DNA of 64,000 bases, taken from assembly GCF_003286915.1 (NCBI RefSeq), contig NZ_QMFY01000001.1:558001-622000 (forward strand), written 5' to 3'. The notes beneath the pieces were generated by a model. The model was not told the origin of the DNA. It saw only the letters and a program-made list of their open reading frames with translations, and made no database searches. Position numbers and translations under genes: made by a program. The DNA is from Pseudochryseolinea flava. Lineage in GTDB: Bacteria > Bacteroidota > Bacteroidia > Cytophagales > Cyclobacteriaceae. Positions 46,540 through 55,446 of this stretch are shown here, piece by piece. Each line of letters begins with the position of its first letter. The stretch's first letter is position 1.

Positions 46540-47292
46540 ATGAAAGCAAAAAAGAAACGCGTAGAAGAGGATTTGATCAAGGAAGCTTTAGAAGAAGAGC
46601 ATCGCATCCGAAAAGCATTTAAAGACAAAGACTGGGCAGAGATAAAGGGTGCCAACAGTTGGATGATATTCAAAGTAATGTCCGAATTTGTTGAAGGCCT
46701 CGAGAAACTTGCCAAGATCGGTCCATGTGTAACCATCTTCGGTTCTGCTCGCGTGAAACCGACCAATCCCTATTACAAGATGGCCGATGAAATTGCATTT
46801 CAATTGGTACAGCAAGGCTACGGTGTGATCACAGGGGGTGGCCCTGGTATTATGGAAGCCGGTAATCGCGGCGCAAATCGCGCAAAAGGTAAATCAGTAG
46901 GACTCAATATTTATTTGCCGCACGAACAGAAAGGGAACATTTACATCGATCCAGATAAACTCATCACATTCGACTACTTCTTCGTGAGAAAGGTAATGTT
47001 CATGAAGTACTCACAGGGATTCATTGTGATGCCCGGTGGATTTGGTACGCTCGACGAACTCACAGAAGCGCTCACATTAATTCAGACAAAGAAGATTGGT
47101 CGTTTCCCGATCGTACTGGTTGGAAAAAAATTCTGGCACGGGCTGCTTGATTGGTGGAAGAAAGTTTTGGTTGCGGAGAAAATGATACACGAAGAGGACC
47201 AAGAATTGTTCGATCTCGTCGACACTCCTGAAGAGGCTGTCAAAGTAATTGACGACTTTTACAGTAAATACTTGCTTTCGCCTAACTTTTAG
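46540..47292 (+). CDS. LOG-family protein (nucleotide 5'-monophosphate phosphoribohydrolase-like)
   Basis: A 250-residue protein of the LOG (Lonely Guy) family. The N-terminal 40 residues are a charged helix. The core has F-G-S-A-R-V-K-P, V-I-T-G-G-G-P-G-I-M-E-A-G-N-R-G-A and the signature P-G-G-F-G-T-L-D-E. Relatives hydrolyse nucleoside monophosphates, including cytokinin precursors; older annotations call them lysine decarboxylases by mistake. The actual substrate here is unknown. Confidence 0.9.
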   Translation: MKAKKKRVEEDLIKEALEEEHRIRKAFKDKDWAEIKGANSWMIFKVMSEFVEGLEKLAKIGPCVTIFGSARVKPTNPYYKMADEIAFQLVQQGYGVITGGGPGIMEAGNRGANRAKGKSVGLNIYLPHEQKGNIYIDPDKLITFDYFFVRKVMFMKYSQGFIVMPGGFGTLDELTEALTLIQTKKIGRFPIVLVGKKFWHGLLDWWKKVLVAEKMIHEEDQELFDLVDTPEEAVKVIDDFYSKYLLSPNF

Positions 47293-47349
47293 ATCGCAGG
47301 CATTTTTTTTGAAAGTTCTCTACGACAAACTTTTTTCATTGTCGACACC

Positions 47350-48366
47350 ATGGAAGCTGAAAACAACATTCCAAAAAAATCGTCCGTTTGGTCAGGCTTG
47401 AAAGAATTAAGCGTTGCCAATTTCCTTTCGATTTGCACGCTCATTATTCTCTTCGGTTACATCGGCTACAACGGTGTCACTAAGCGCCAGAGGGCTGCCG
47501 ACATGATTTCCGACGAAGGTGTAATCGACAATGAGCCTGTAGTGCTTGACGAAGGATTGACACAAGAAGGAATACATCCTCTTCCTGCCATCTCATTTGA
47601 GATTCCAAAAGAAGTAACCTTCGCGGGTGAAGCGGTTCCACTCAACATTCCAGATGTTCACGAACGTCTTGATAAAGAACTCCAGATCAATTGTTACCTC
47701 CACAGCAACACAATCTTTTTGATGAAGCGTGCTAATCGTTGGCTTCCCCAAATGGAAAAGATACTCCACGAGTACGGCATTCCTGAAGACTTCAAGTACC
47801 TTCCGCTAATAGAGAGTAATTTAATGAATGTAATCTCCCATCGAGATGCAGTGGGTTACTGGCAAATCTTAAAGACATCAGGGAAAGAATTGGGCCTTGA
47901 AATTACCGATGAAGTTGACGAACGCTACGATCCGCTGAAAGCAACCGTTGCTGCATGCAAATACTTGAAACGCGCTTATTCAAAATTTGGAAACTGGACT
48001 ATGGTCGCTGCCTCCTACAACAGAGGCATGGGTGGTATGGATCGCGCACTCGACGACCAACAAGTCGATTCTTATTATGATCTTTATCTCAACGACGAAA
48101 CATCGCGTTATGTATTTAGAATCATCGCGATCAAAGAAATTGTTGAAAATCCGAAGCGGTATGGTTTTAAAGTAAATCCCCAACACCTCTACCCACAAGA
48201 ATCGTTAAAGTTCGTGGAAGTCGATGAAACGATTAAGGACCTTGTCGTTTTCGCTAAGGGGCAAGGCATAAACTATAAGCTTTTGAAAAGACACAATCCA
48301 TGGCTGCGTGAAGATCGGCTTACCATTAAAAAAGGAAAAGTCTATCGGATTGCCATTCCAGCATAA
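47350..48366 (+). CDS. Membrane-anchored lytic transglycosylase (MltD-like)
   Basis: A 338-residue protein. One membrane segment near residues 22-38 anchors it. The SLT domain (about 130-260) has Y-L-P-L-I-E-S-N-L-M-N with the catalytic Glu, G-Y-W-Q-I-L-K-T-S-G and A-A-S-Y-N-R-G-M-G. A C-terminal segment (L-K-R-H-N-P-W-L-R-E-D-R-L) looks LysM-like and may bind peptidoglycan. It cleaves glycan strands. The creatininase-family gene follows after 49 bases. Confidence 0.9.
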   Translation: MEAENNIPKKSSVWSGLKELSVANFLSICTLIILFGYIGYNGVTKRQRAADMISDEGVIDNEPVVLDEGLTQEGIHPLPAISFEIPKEVTFAGEAVPLNIPDVHERLDKELQINCYLHSNTIFLMKRANRWLPQMEKILHEYGIPEDFKYLPLIESNLMNVISHRDAVGYWQILKTSGKELGLEITDEVDERYDPLKATVAACKYLKRAYSKFGNWTMVAASYNRGMGGMDRALDDQQVDSYYDLYLNDETSRYVFRIIAIKEIVENPKRYGFKVNPQHLYPQESLKFVEVDETIKDLVVFAKGQGINYKLLKRHNPWLREDRLTIKKGKVYRIAIPA

Positions 48367-48415
48367 CGTAGTCCCTACACGCCCCGGATTTCAACCCAAT
48401 CATGTCTATATTATT

Positions 48416-49189
48416 ATGAGTACCTCGTCGCGTCCTTACATTCTTGCCGAAAGTCATTGGCCCGAAGTGAAGTCAACATCCCATACATTAGCCATCTTAC
48501 CATGGGGTGCATGTGAGGCGCACAACTACCATCTCCCTTACAATACAGATATTATTGAGGCAGAACATATTGCTGCGGAAGCCGCGCGCATTGCGTGGGA
48601 AAAGGGCGCGAAGTTGACGGTCCTTCCTGTTATTCCATTCGGCGTAAACACCGGGCAATTCGATATTAAGCTCGACATAAACATAAACCCAAGTACACAA
48701 TTGTCGATTCTAGGAGATATAGTGGATGTTTTGAATCGACAGGGAATTTTCAAACTCGTCATTTTAAATAGTCATGGTGGCAATGACTTCAAGACGATGA
48801 TCCGTGAATTGGGTTATCGGTACCCGAAAATGTTCATCGCATCAACCAATTGGTACCAGGCCGTCGATCAAAAAGAGTTCTTCGAAAACAAGGATGACCA
48901 TGCTGGGGAAATGGAAACAAGCGTGATGATGCACTTGCGTGAAGACCTTGTAAAGCCGCTCACTGAGGCTGGCGATGGAAACGCTAAACGATTTAAATTC
49001 AAGGCGATACAAGAAGGTTGGGCGTGGTCAGAACGAAAATGGTCGCAAGTAACAAAAGACACAGGCGTGGGTGATCCACGACGTGCTTCAGCAGAAAAAG
49101 GCGCACGTTACTTTAAAGCCGTCACAGAAAAAGTCGGTGAATTCTTTTTTGACGTTGCCACTACTGATCCCAAAGATTTTTACGTGTGA
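48416..49189 (+). CDS. Creatininase-family amidohydrolase
   Basis: A 257-residue protein from the ATG at 48416; longer upstream starts would overlap the transglycosylase gene. It has I-L-P-W-G-A-C-E-A-H-N-Y-H-L-P-Y-N-T-D, L-N-S-H-G-G-N and D-D-H-A-G-E-M-E-T-S, the metal-binding motifs of the creatininase family. Members hydrolyse creatinine, formamides or precursors of mycofactocin and riboflavin-like compounds; the substrate here is not determined. Confidence 0.88.
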   Translation: MSTSSRPYILAESHWPEVKSTSHTLAILPWGACEAHNYHLPYNTDIIEAEHIAAEAARIAWEKGAKLTVLPVIPFGVNTGQFDIKLDININPSTQLSILGDIVDVLNRQGIFKLVILNSHGGNDFKTMIRELGYRYPKMFIASTNWYQAVDQKEFFENKDDHAGEMETSVMMHLREDLVKPLTEAGDGNAKRFKFKAIQEGWAWSERKWSQVTKDTGVGDPRRASAEKGARYFKAVTEKVGEFFFDVATTDPKDFYV

Positions 49190-49199
49190 AGGCGATGAA

Positions 49200-49973
49200 T
49201 TAAAGCACCGTATCAGTTGACTCTGGTAAATTTTCGCCCTTTGTGATCCAAAAATTGTTAAATCCTTCACCAATTTGGATAGATAAGATTTGTTGCGCGA
49301 GCATTTCAAGCACCGCGAGAAAATTGAAAATCAAACCGATCCGTGATGGGAATGCTTCTAACAACTCGGTGAAAGAAAGCTTTTGTTTCCGCTTCACTTC
49401 ATCTACCACGTACTTCTTTTGACCTTCGATCGTGTAAGGGTATTGAATCACCTGATGGACAGGCTTATTTTTTTCTGCCTCGAATCGCTTGAGAACTTTT
49501 TCAAACACCGTCATAAGCTTGAAGATGGTCACATCTTGAAGTTCAGCCTCCACATTTGTGCTTTCCGCAAGTGACTTCAATTCTTTGGTAAGATTTCCAC
49601 GCTTTTCCTTCATTAGCTCGGTGTCTTCCATGTGATGGAACGTATCGACAACCGACTTATATTTCTTATATTCAAGAAGGTGCTTCACCAGTTCCTCACG
49701 AGGATCGATCTCGTTTCCAGCCTCATCAATTTGTGGTCTAGGTAAGAGCATTTTCGATTTGATGCGCATAAGCGTAGAGGCAACCAAAATAAATTCGCTA
49801 GCCACTTCTATGTTAAGCGTTTCGAGGTGCTTGATATAATCCAAAAAGTCGTTAGTGATTTTTGAGATGGGAATATCGTAGATGTCCAACTCATCGCGTT
49901 CGATGAAAAACAATAGTAGGTCGAAAGGACCTTCAAAAAGCGGCAGTTTTACTTCGAAATTCTCCTGTGTCAT
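49200..49973 (-). CDS. scpA: Segregation and condensation protein A
   Basis: A 257-residue kleisin. The start F-E-V-K-L-P-L-F-E-G-P-F-D-L-L-L-F-F-I-E is the family signature. It is followed by I-Y-D-I-P-I-S-K-I-T and A-S-E-F-I-L-V-A-S-T-L-M-R-I-K-S-K-M-L-L-P. A winged-helix region closes the protein. It bridges SMC heads in the chromosome condensin. ScpB is not in the window. Confidence 0.94.
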   Translation of the reverse strand: MTQENFEVKLPLFEGPFDLLLFFIERDELDIYDIPISKITNDFLDYIKHLETLNIEVASEFILVASTLMRIKSKMLLPRPQIDEAGNEIDPREELVKHLLEYKKYKSVVDTFHHMEDTELMKEKRGNLTKELKSLAESTNVEAELQDVTIFKLMTVFEKVLKRFEAEKNKPVHQVIQYPYTIEGQKKYVVDEVKRKQKLSFTELLEAFPSRIGLIFNFLAVLEMLAQQILSIQIGEGFNNFWITKGENLPESTDTVL

Positions 49974-50211
49974 AAGCGCAAATCGAGTGGCAAATTTATC
50001 AAAAAGGTTAGGTTAAAGGTTACTTCTTGAAAGTTAATCCGATAAGTACCGCGGATGTCAGAAAATCGCCGAATACTACGTAATTTTGGAACCGAACCTT
50101 TCGATTTACCGTATTGCGGGCTGCAGGCGTAAAAAATTGCAGTTTAGGAATGCGTAAGCAAAACACTTAGCTTCCATTTTCTGTTAAAGGATTCACTATA
50201 AAACCAGATTC

Positions 50212-52140
50212 ATGCTGATCACCCCTGGAAAACTCCTGGCAAACATCAATTCCCCTGACGATCTCAAGAAATTAGACCAGGCTCAGCTTGTTCAGCTTTG
50301 CGAAGAACTTAGACATTTCATTATCGACAACGTATCCGTTTACGGCGGCCATTTCGGCGCAAGCCTTGGCGTTGTCGAGCTTACTGTTGCCTTGCATTAT
50401 GTCTTCAATACACCATCTGACCAACTGGTGTGGGATGTGGGCCACCAAGCATATGGTCATAAGATATTGACAGGTCGTCGCGATCAGTTTCATACAAATC
50501 GCGTCTACAATGGCATTTCAGGTTTTCCGAAGCGGAAAGAGAGTGACTACGACGCTTTCGGTGTCGGACACTCATCGACGTCAGTGTCAGCGGCCCTGGG
50601 AATGGCCGTTGCATCAAAATATAAGAACGAAGAAAATAAGCAACATATCGCAGTCATCGGTGATGGTGCGCTAACTGGTGGAATTGCTTTCGAAGGACTT
50701 AACCACGCGGGCGTTTCTGATTCTAATGTGCTGATCATCCTTAACGACAACTGCATGTCGATTGATCCAAATGTCGGCGCACTGAAAGATTACTTAACTG
50801 ATATTACCACTTCTCGCACATACAACAAACTCAAGGACGACGTCTGGAATCTTCTTGGGAAATTATCAAGTTTCGGTAAGAGTGCGCAAGAGATCGTGTC
50901 GAAAGTTGAGAATGGGATTAAGTCTACCTTACTAAGTCAAAGCAATCTTTTCGAATCTCTAAACCTGAGATACTTCGGTCCAGTTGATGGACATGACGTT
51001 AATCATTTGGTTAACATTTTTAATGATCTCAAGAATATCAAAGGTCCAAAAATCCTACACTGTGTAACGGTAAAAGGAAAAGGTTACGGCCCTGCGGAAA
51101 AGGGGAATGCAACAACATGGCACGCCCCCGGTACTTTTGATAAGATCACGGGCGAGATATTTAAAAAGGTTCACGAAAAACCACAGCCGCCTAAATACCA
51201 AGATGTATTTGGCCATACGCTAGTTGAGCTCGCAAGGAAAAACGATAAGATCGTAGGTATTACACCAGCAATGCCCTCAGGTTCATCCATGAACATCATG
51301 ATGAAAGAAATGCCAGATCGCGCATTTGATGTAGGTATCGCGGAACAACATGCCGTAACTTTTTCTGCAGGGTTGGCAACACAAGGCTTGATTCCATTCT
51401 GCAATATTTATAGCTCGTTTATGCAGCGTGCTTACGATCAAGTGGTTCATGACGTTTGTATCCAAAACCTCCCGGTGAATTTTTGTCTTGATCGTGCTGG
51501 CTTCGCTGGTGCAGACGGACCAACACATCACGGCGCGTATGATATTGCTTTCTTCCGATGTATACCGAACATCGTGATCGCTTCACCGATGGATGAATCT
51601 GAGCTAAGAAATCTGATGTATACGGCCCAGTTGCCAAGAACTGAATTAGCCTTTTCGATCCGATATCCACGAGGACAAGGTGTGATGGCGCAATGGCAAA
51701 CACCCATGGAGGCCATTACTATTGGAACCGGTAGAAAAATTAGAGATGGTGAAGAGCTTGCCATCTTAACGATTGGACATATCGGCAACTATGCTGTTAC
51801 GGCGTGTGAGGCGCTTGCAGAAAGGGGCGTCGACGTTGCGCATTATGATATGCGTTTCGTGAAACCACTCGATGAAGAAATGCTCCACGAAATTTTCAGC
51901 AGATTTAAGAAAGTTGTTACGATAGAAGACGGCTGTATTCAAGGTGGATTTGGAACTGCAATTCTTGAATTTATGGCAGACCATAATTATCAAGCAGAAA
52001 TAAAACGACTCGGTATTCCTGACCGAATTGTTGAGCATGGTGAGCAAATTGAACTGCACCGTGAATGTGGATTCGATCCGGATGGAATCGTGCGCACCGT
52101 TGCTGAAATGTTAGAGCGCGTTCCTTCCCAATCCCGCTAA
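50212..52140 (+). CDS. dxs: 1-deoxy-D-xylulose-5-phosphate synthase
   Basis: A 642-residue thiamine-diphosphate enzyme. It has H-F-G-A-S-L-G-V-V-E-L-T, D-V-G-H-Q-A-Y-G-H-K, V-I-G-D-G-A-L-T-G-G with the TPP-binding N-D-N-C-M-S-I, then a transketolase-like pyrimidine domain (D-V-G-I-A-E-Q-H-A-V-T-F-S-A-G) and a C-terminal domain. It makes the first intermediate of the MEP pathway; ispF lies at 25601. The alpha/beta hydrolase gene begins one base after its stop. Confidence 0.97.
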   Translation: MLITPGKLLANINSPDDLKKLDQAQLVQLCEELRHFIIDNVSVYGGHFGASLGVVELTVALHYVFNTPSDQLVWDVGHQAYGHKILTGRRDQFHTNRVYNGISGFPKRKESDYDAFGVGHSSTSVSAALGMAVASKYKNEENKQHIAVIGDGALTGGIAFEGLNHAGVSDSNVLIILNDNCMSIDPNVGALKDYLTDITTSRTYNKLKDDVWNLLGKLSSFGKSAQEIVSKVENGIKSTLLSQSNLFESLNLRYFGPVDGHDVNHLVNIFNDLKNIKGPKILHCVTVKGKGYGPAEKGNATTWHAPGTFDKITGEIFKKVHEKPQPPKYQDVFGHTLVELARKNDKIVGITPAMPSGSSMNIMMKEMPDRAFDVGIAEQHAVTFSAGLATQGLIPFCNIYSSFMQRAYDQVVHDVCIQNLPVNFCLDRAGFAGADGPTHHGAYDIAFFRCIPNIVIASPMDESELRNLMYTAQLPRTELAFSIRYPRGQGVMAQWQTPMEAITIGTGRKIRDGEELAILTIGHIGNYAVTACEALAERGVDVAHYDMRFVKPLDEEMLHEIFSRFKKVVTIEDGCIQGGFGTAILEFMADHNYQAEIKRLGIPDRIVEHGEQIELHRECGFDPDGIVRTVAEMLERVPSQSR

Positions 52141-52141
52141 A

Positions 52142-52906
52142 ATGACGAAAATTTTTGCAGACGTAAAGGGGAACGGTCATCCTGTGATATTGTTGCATGG
52201 CTTCCCTATGAGTCATCTCATCTGGAAAGATTTTTCGGCTGAACTTGCGAAAGATTTCCAAGTAATTACCCCCGATCTTCCGGGGTTTGGACAAAGTGAT
52301 CTTCCCGGTCACCAAGTCTCCTTATCAGGAGTGGCTGATGCGATCGTCAATTGGATTCAAGCTGAAAAGATTATCAACCCAGTAATCATTGGTCATTCGC
52401 TTGGCGGCTATGTGGCGCTGGCGATGGTTAAAAAATATCCGGATTTCTTTTCTGGATTAGGCCTGTTTCATTCGACAGCACTTGCCGACACACCAGAGAG
52501 AAAGGAATCGCGGACAAAAGTTTTGGACTTTGTCGAGCGCAATGGTGCGGAGTCATTTAATACAAATTTTATTGAGCCATTATTCGCGACGAATAATAAT
52601 CCCGCTATCTCAGACGTTAAGGAAATAGCAAAGCAGACATCTGCCAGGACAGTTATTGCCTATACTTTGGCGATGCGCGATCGAAAAAATGAAGAAGAGA
52701 CGCTCGCGAAATTTCCGAAACCGATTTTTTTTCTTGGCGGTGAAAAAGATCAGGGAATTTCCCCTGACAGTTTGAAATTGCAAGCAGCGAAAGCACAACA
52801 TTCTGAAGTTCATATCCTTAGTGATTGTGCGCACATGGCGATGTACGAACAAACGACGAAAGCTTTAACGATAGTAAGAGAATTTGTATACCGTTGTCAT
52901 CAATAA
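52142..52906 (+). CDS. Alpha/beta hydrolase
   Basis: A 254-residue protein. V-I-L-L-H-G-F-P-M-S is the oxyanion-hole segment, G-H-S-L-G-G-Y holds the nucleophilic Ser, and the catalytic His is in D-C-A-H-M-A-M-Y. The substrate is unknown. It starts one base after dxs, so it is very likely co-transcribed with that gene. Confidence 0.9.
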   Translation: MTKIFADVKGNGHPVILLHGFPMSHLIWKDFSAELAKDFQVITPDLPGFGQSDLPGHQVSLSGVADAIVNWIQAEKIINPVIIGHSLGGYVALAMVKKYPDFFSGLGLFHSTALADTPERKESRTKVLDFVERNGAESFNTNFIEPLFATNNNPAISDVKEIAKQTSARTVIAYTLAMRDRKNEEETLAKFPKPIFFLGGEKDQGISPDSLKLQAAKAQHSEVHILSDCAHMAMYEQTTKALTIVREFVYRCHQ

Positions 52907-53018
52907 GCAGGGCTTCGCATACTTTACCTTTGGCTTATTCCGCAAAACAGTGTTAAATTGGGGGTGATTTTCGCGCTCGCGTGTACCTGACACGTTAGGT
53001 TTAATTCATAATGAATTT

Positions 53019-53026
53019 TATATTTG
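53019..53026 (+). promoter_or_regulatory. Candidate -7 promoter element TATATTTG
   Basis: An exact TAnnTTTG match, followed by C, 32 bases before the start of the membrane zinc-ribbon gene. A weak TTA at the -33 position is the only upstream support. Confidence 0.45.
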
Positions 53027-53057
53027 CTAAGAGGAATAATATTAACCAACCCGTACC

Positions 53058-53807
53058 ATGAATCAGATTGATCCAACGCAGTATGCATCTTGGAATGAAA
53101 TGGCCAAAACCATCGCTCTCGTCGCCTGGGCGATATCCATTTTGATAGCCCTTTATCATGTGGTTAAGCTTGCTACGATGGGAGACGCGAAGTCGAAATA
53201 CGATTATATCAACAGAATGGAGATCAAAACCCTTTGGTTGGCATCAATCGTGTTGATCGTAGGCTGCTGCTTCTGGGCTAACTCTAACATCGTTGAGCTC
53301 AACGCACTTTGGATTTTCGTACGCGGTTTCGTGACGTTTGCCATGGGAATGATCGTCGCTTTGATCATCCAAAACCTGTTGAAATTCTACTACCCTTTCT
53401 TCATCGAAAAAAGACTTAAAGTGCTTCGCTATAAGCCACGGGTTAGTCCTAAAACTGGCAAAGCAATGAAACTTCTCAGCGAAGAAGAAGAAGATGCTTA
53501 CCTCGATGAAGGTATGCAAGCTGAAGAAGATGTTTTCTCTATCGACTACGATGTGTGGAAAGATGAAGAAACTGGTTATGTAAAAATCGAAAGATACTCT
53601 GGTCACTTGCATGCATTACAGTGCCCTGAATGTAACTATCAAACATTTAAAGTGGTTCGTGAGGAAATCCTTAAGGCACCATCACTTGATCAAGAAGGTG
53701 AGTTGTTGAAACACTACCAGTGCGGCTACTGCGGTTACAAAGCTAAGAAGACAGTAACCCTTAGAACGTCCCAAAAATTTGAAGAGTCATCTGCTGCAAC
53801 AGCGTAA
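53058..53807 (+). CDS. Membrane protein with C-terminal zinc ribbon
   Basis: A 249-residue protein. Three membrane segments occupy about residues 16-36, 54-70 and 80-105. A cytoplasmic part follows, with an acidic stretch (E-E-E-E-D-A-Y-L-D-E-G) and a zinc-ribbon-like C-x-x-C pair (C-P-E-C, later C-G-Y-C). I do not recognise a named family. A membrane-anchored zinc ribbon could bind RNA or protein; that is only a guess. A terminator follows. Confidence 0.8.
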   Translation: MNQIDPTQYASWNEMAKTIALVAWAISILIALYHVVKLATMGDAKSKYDYINRMEIKTLWLASIVLIVGCCFWANSNIVELNALWIFVRGFVTFAMGMIVALIIQNLLKFYYPFFIEKRLKVLRYKPRVSPKTGKAMKLLSEEEEDAYLDEGMQAEEDVFSIDYDVWKDEETGYVKIERYSGHLHALQCPECNYQTFKVVREEILKAPSLDQEGELLKHYQCGYCGYKAKKTVTLRTSQKFEESSAATA

Positions 53808-53830
53808 GACATCTAACATAGACAAAAGAA

Positions 53831-53864
53831 AAAGTCCTGGCAGAAATGTCAGGACTTTTTTTGT
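53831..53864 (+). terminator. Terminator after the zinc-ribbon gene
   Basis: A 9-bp stem (AAAGTCCTG with CAGGACTTT), a 10-base loop, and a long T tract. It may also act on the opposite strand for the gene at 53896. Confidence 0.85.
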
Positions 53865-53895
53865 TTCAAATTCGGATCCGAGCAGCGCCCAAGTT

Positions 53896-54633
53896 CTATT
53901 TTCTCCCGCCATAGAAAAGCGTGATAAATAAAATTGGAAAAACCGAATAGGTTTTTGCTTCAGGCATCAATTCAATCTTTTTGGAATAGACATCCAGGAG
54001 AAATCCAGCTTCGAAACCAGTCACTTGACTTTTCGTCGTGCCCAACTCAAAATTTATTGCCGCTTTAAAATTCACGCCCGGAACGATCTTCGATTCGCCA
54101 ATTCCTTGAAACAAACGACCCGTACCCAGGATTTGTCCTGTATTCATATTAGTGTTATCGGGGTCGTACTGACCAGTTGTTGTCCTTGCACCCCCGGGCG
54201 CAAGAGAATATTCAACATAATATGGAGCAACGACTCCGATTGATGGCCCTGCCGCAAAGACACTTTTAATTTCAACGCCTTGCTGCGATGCTTTTTTAAA
54301 AAGAATCAAATCGCGTCCGTATTGCAGGCGAATCGCATATAAATAATTGGCTTTTCCGAAAATGTAAAAGTTTCCACTATTAATGGCATTCACCCGACGT
54401 TCCAAACGATGCTTAACGTTCATCACTTCAACACCATATGTTTCTAAAACACGATCGTTCAATTTACGAGCCTTCTTAAATACTAGCCCTCCGATAAGTC
54501 CACCCGAAGTATTCTTATTGAATCCCCACGTAAATTCTGACTGATAATCGTAACTGTCCTGGGTTTGTGAATTTGCCTGAAAAGTGGTGATGGCCAACAT
54601 TGTCAAGCAGAAGGAAATTTTAGCGATGCGCAT
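53896..54633 (-). CDS. Predicted outer-membrane beta-barrel hypothetical protein
   Basis: A 245-residue protein with a signal peptide (M-R-I-A-K-I-S-F-C-L-T, cleavage near Q-A-N-S-Q). The mature part has many alternating hydrophobic strands and Gly-rich turns, and ends F-P-I-L-F-I-T-L-F-Y-G-G. This suits a small outer-membrane barrel. I do not recognise a named family. It is transcribed towards the zinc-ribbon gene and starts 74 bases from OsmC. Confidence 0.7.
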   Translation of the reverse strand: MRIAKISFCLTMLAITTFQANSQTQDSYDYQSEFTWGFNKNTSGGLIGGLVFKKARKLNDRVLETYGVEVMNVKHRLERRVNAINSGNFYIFGKANYLYAIRLQYGRDLILFKKASQQGVEIKSVFAAGPSIGVVAPYYVEYSLAPGGARTTTGQYDPDNTNMNTGQILGTGRLFQGIGESKIVPGVNFKAAINFELGTTKSQVTGFEAGFLLDVYSKKIELMPEAKTYSVFPILFITLFYGGRK

Positions 54634-54707
54634 TCGACCTCAATTCTTTAACAATAAATTTATGTTTTAATTTACCTAACGCAAATACATACTCTAAGTT
54701 ATTCGAC

Positions 54708-55112
54708 ATGGTTTCAATGACAGCAATCTATTTGGGAGGACTGAGAACGGAAGCAACGCACCTTCGGTCGGGAAACAAAATAATAACAGATGCGCCTCCA
54801 GACAACAACGGACGAGGTGAAGCTTTTAGCCCCACGGACCTAACCTGCGCGTCTTTAAATAGCTGTATGATGACGCTGATGGGAATCCTGGCAGAAAGAG
54901 AATCTATAGATCTCACGGGACTCACCTCCGAAATTGTAAAAGTGATGGCGTCGAATCCTAGAAAAATTGCAGAGATACACATCACATTTACACACGCCTC
55001 GCTCAACGCAACGGATGCTCAAAAGGAAAAACTCAAAAGGGCCGCGTTAACATGCCCTGTAGCGCTAAGCCTCTCTGATAGCCTTGTTCAAAAGGTAGAG
55101 TTCAATTTTTAA
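54708..55112 (+). CDS. OsmC-family peroxiredoxin-like protein
   Basis: A 134-residue protein with F-S-P-T-D-L-T-C-A-S-L-N-S-C-M-M-T-L, the OsmC core containing its catalytic Cys. OsmC proteins reduce organic peroxides. The neighbouring YtxJ-like thiol protein on the other strand suggests a local thiol-redox theme. The 3' ends of the two genes overlap by 11 bases. Confidence 0.88.
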   Translation: MVSMTAIYLGGLRTEATHLRSGNKIITDAPPDNNGRGEAFSPTDLTCASLNSCMMTLMGILAERESIDLTGLTSEIVKVMASNPRKIAEIHITFTHASLNATDAQKEKLKRAALTCPVALSLSDSLVQKVEFNF

Positions 55113-55443
55113 ACGATGACTGGAGGTGTTTGTAGTCAATATCGAAATGAGATCGATGATAGGTCGCCTTTCCCTTTTGTACGACGATAAGCTGCGGCGA
55201 CTCATGTTCCACGGACAACAGATCTTGTATAGCATTTGAAACGTCGCGAAATGAAATGAGGTCTAGAAAATAGGGCTTAATGTGACCTACTTCATTTTCG
55301 TTCCAGTTTCGCTCTAAACGATCAAGCGCTGTTCTACTGATTGAGCAGCGTGTACTGTGTTTAAATATCAATACTGGACTTTCTTCCGATACTTGCAACA
55401 GTTCCTGTAACTGCTGCACGTTATTTAAATTATTCCACTGCAT
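55102..55443 (-). CDS. ytxJ: Bacillithiol-system redox protein YtxJ
   Basis: A 113-residue thioredoxin-fold protein. The K-H-S-T-R-C-S-I-S active site holds Cys33, as in YtxJ/DUF2847 proteins, which act with bacillithiol. This suggests that the organism uses bacillithiol, though no bsh genes lie in the window. It converges on and overlaps the OsmC gene. Confidence 0.88.
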   Translation of the reverse strand: MQWNNLNNVQQLQELLQVSEESPVLIFKHSTRCSISRTALDRLERNWNENEVGHIKPYFLDLISFRDVSNAIQDLLSVEHESPQLIVVQKGKATYHRSHFDIDYKHLQSSFKN

Positions 55444-55446
55444 AAG

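Noticed and set aside
48308-48415. Longer start for the creatininase-family protein
   Set aside because: It would overlap the end of the transglycosylase gene by 59 bases, and the extra residues read as a shadow of that gene.
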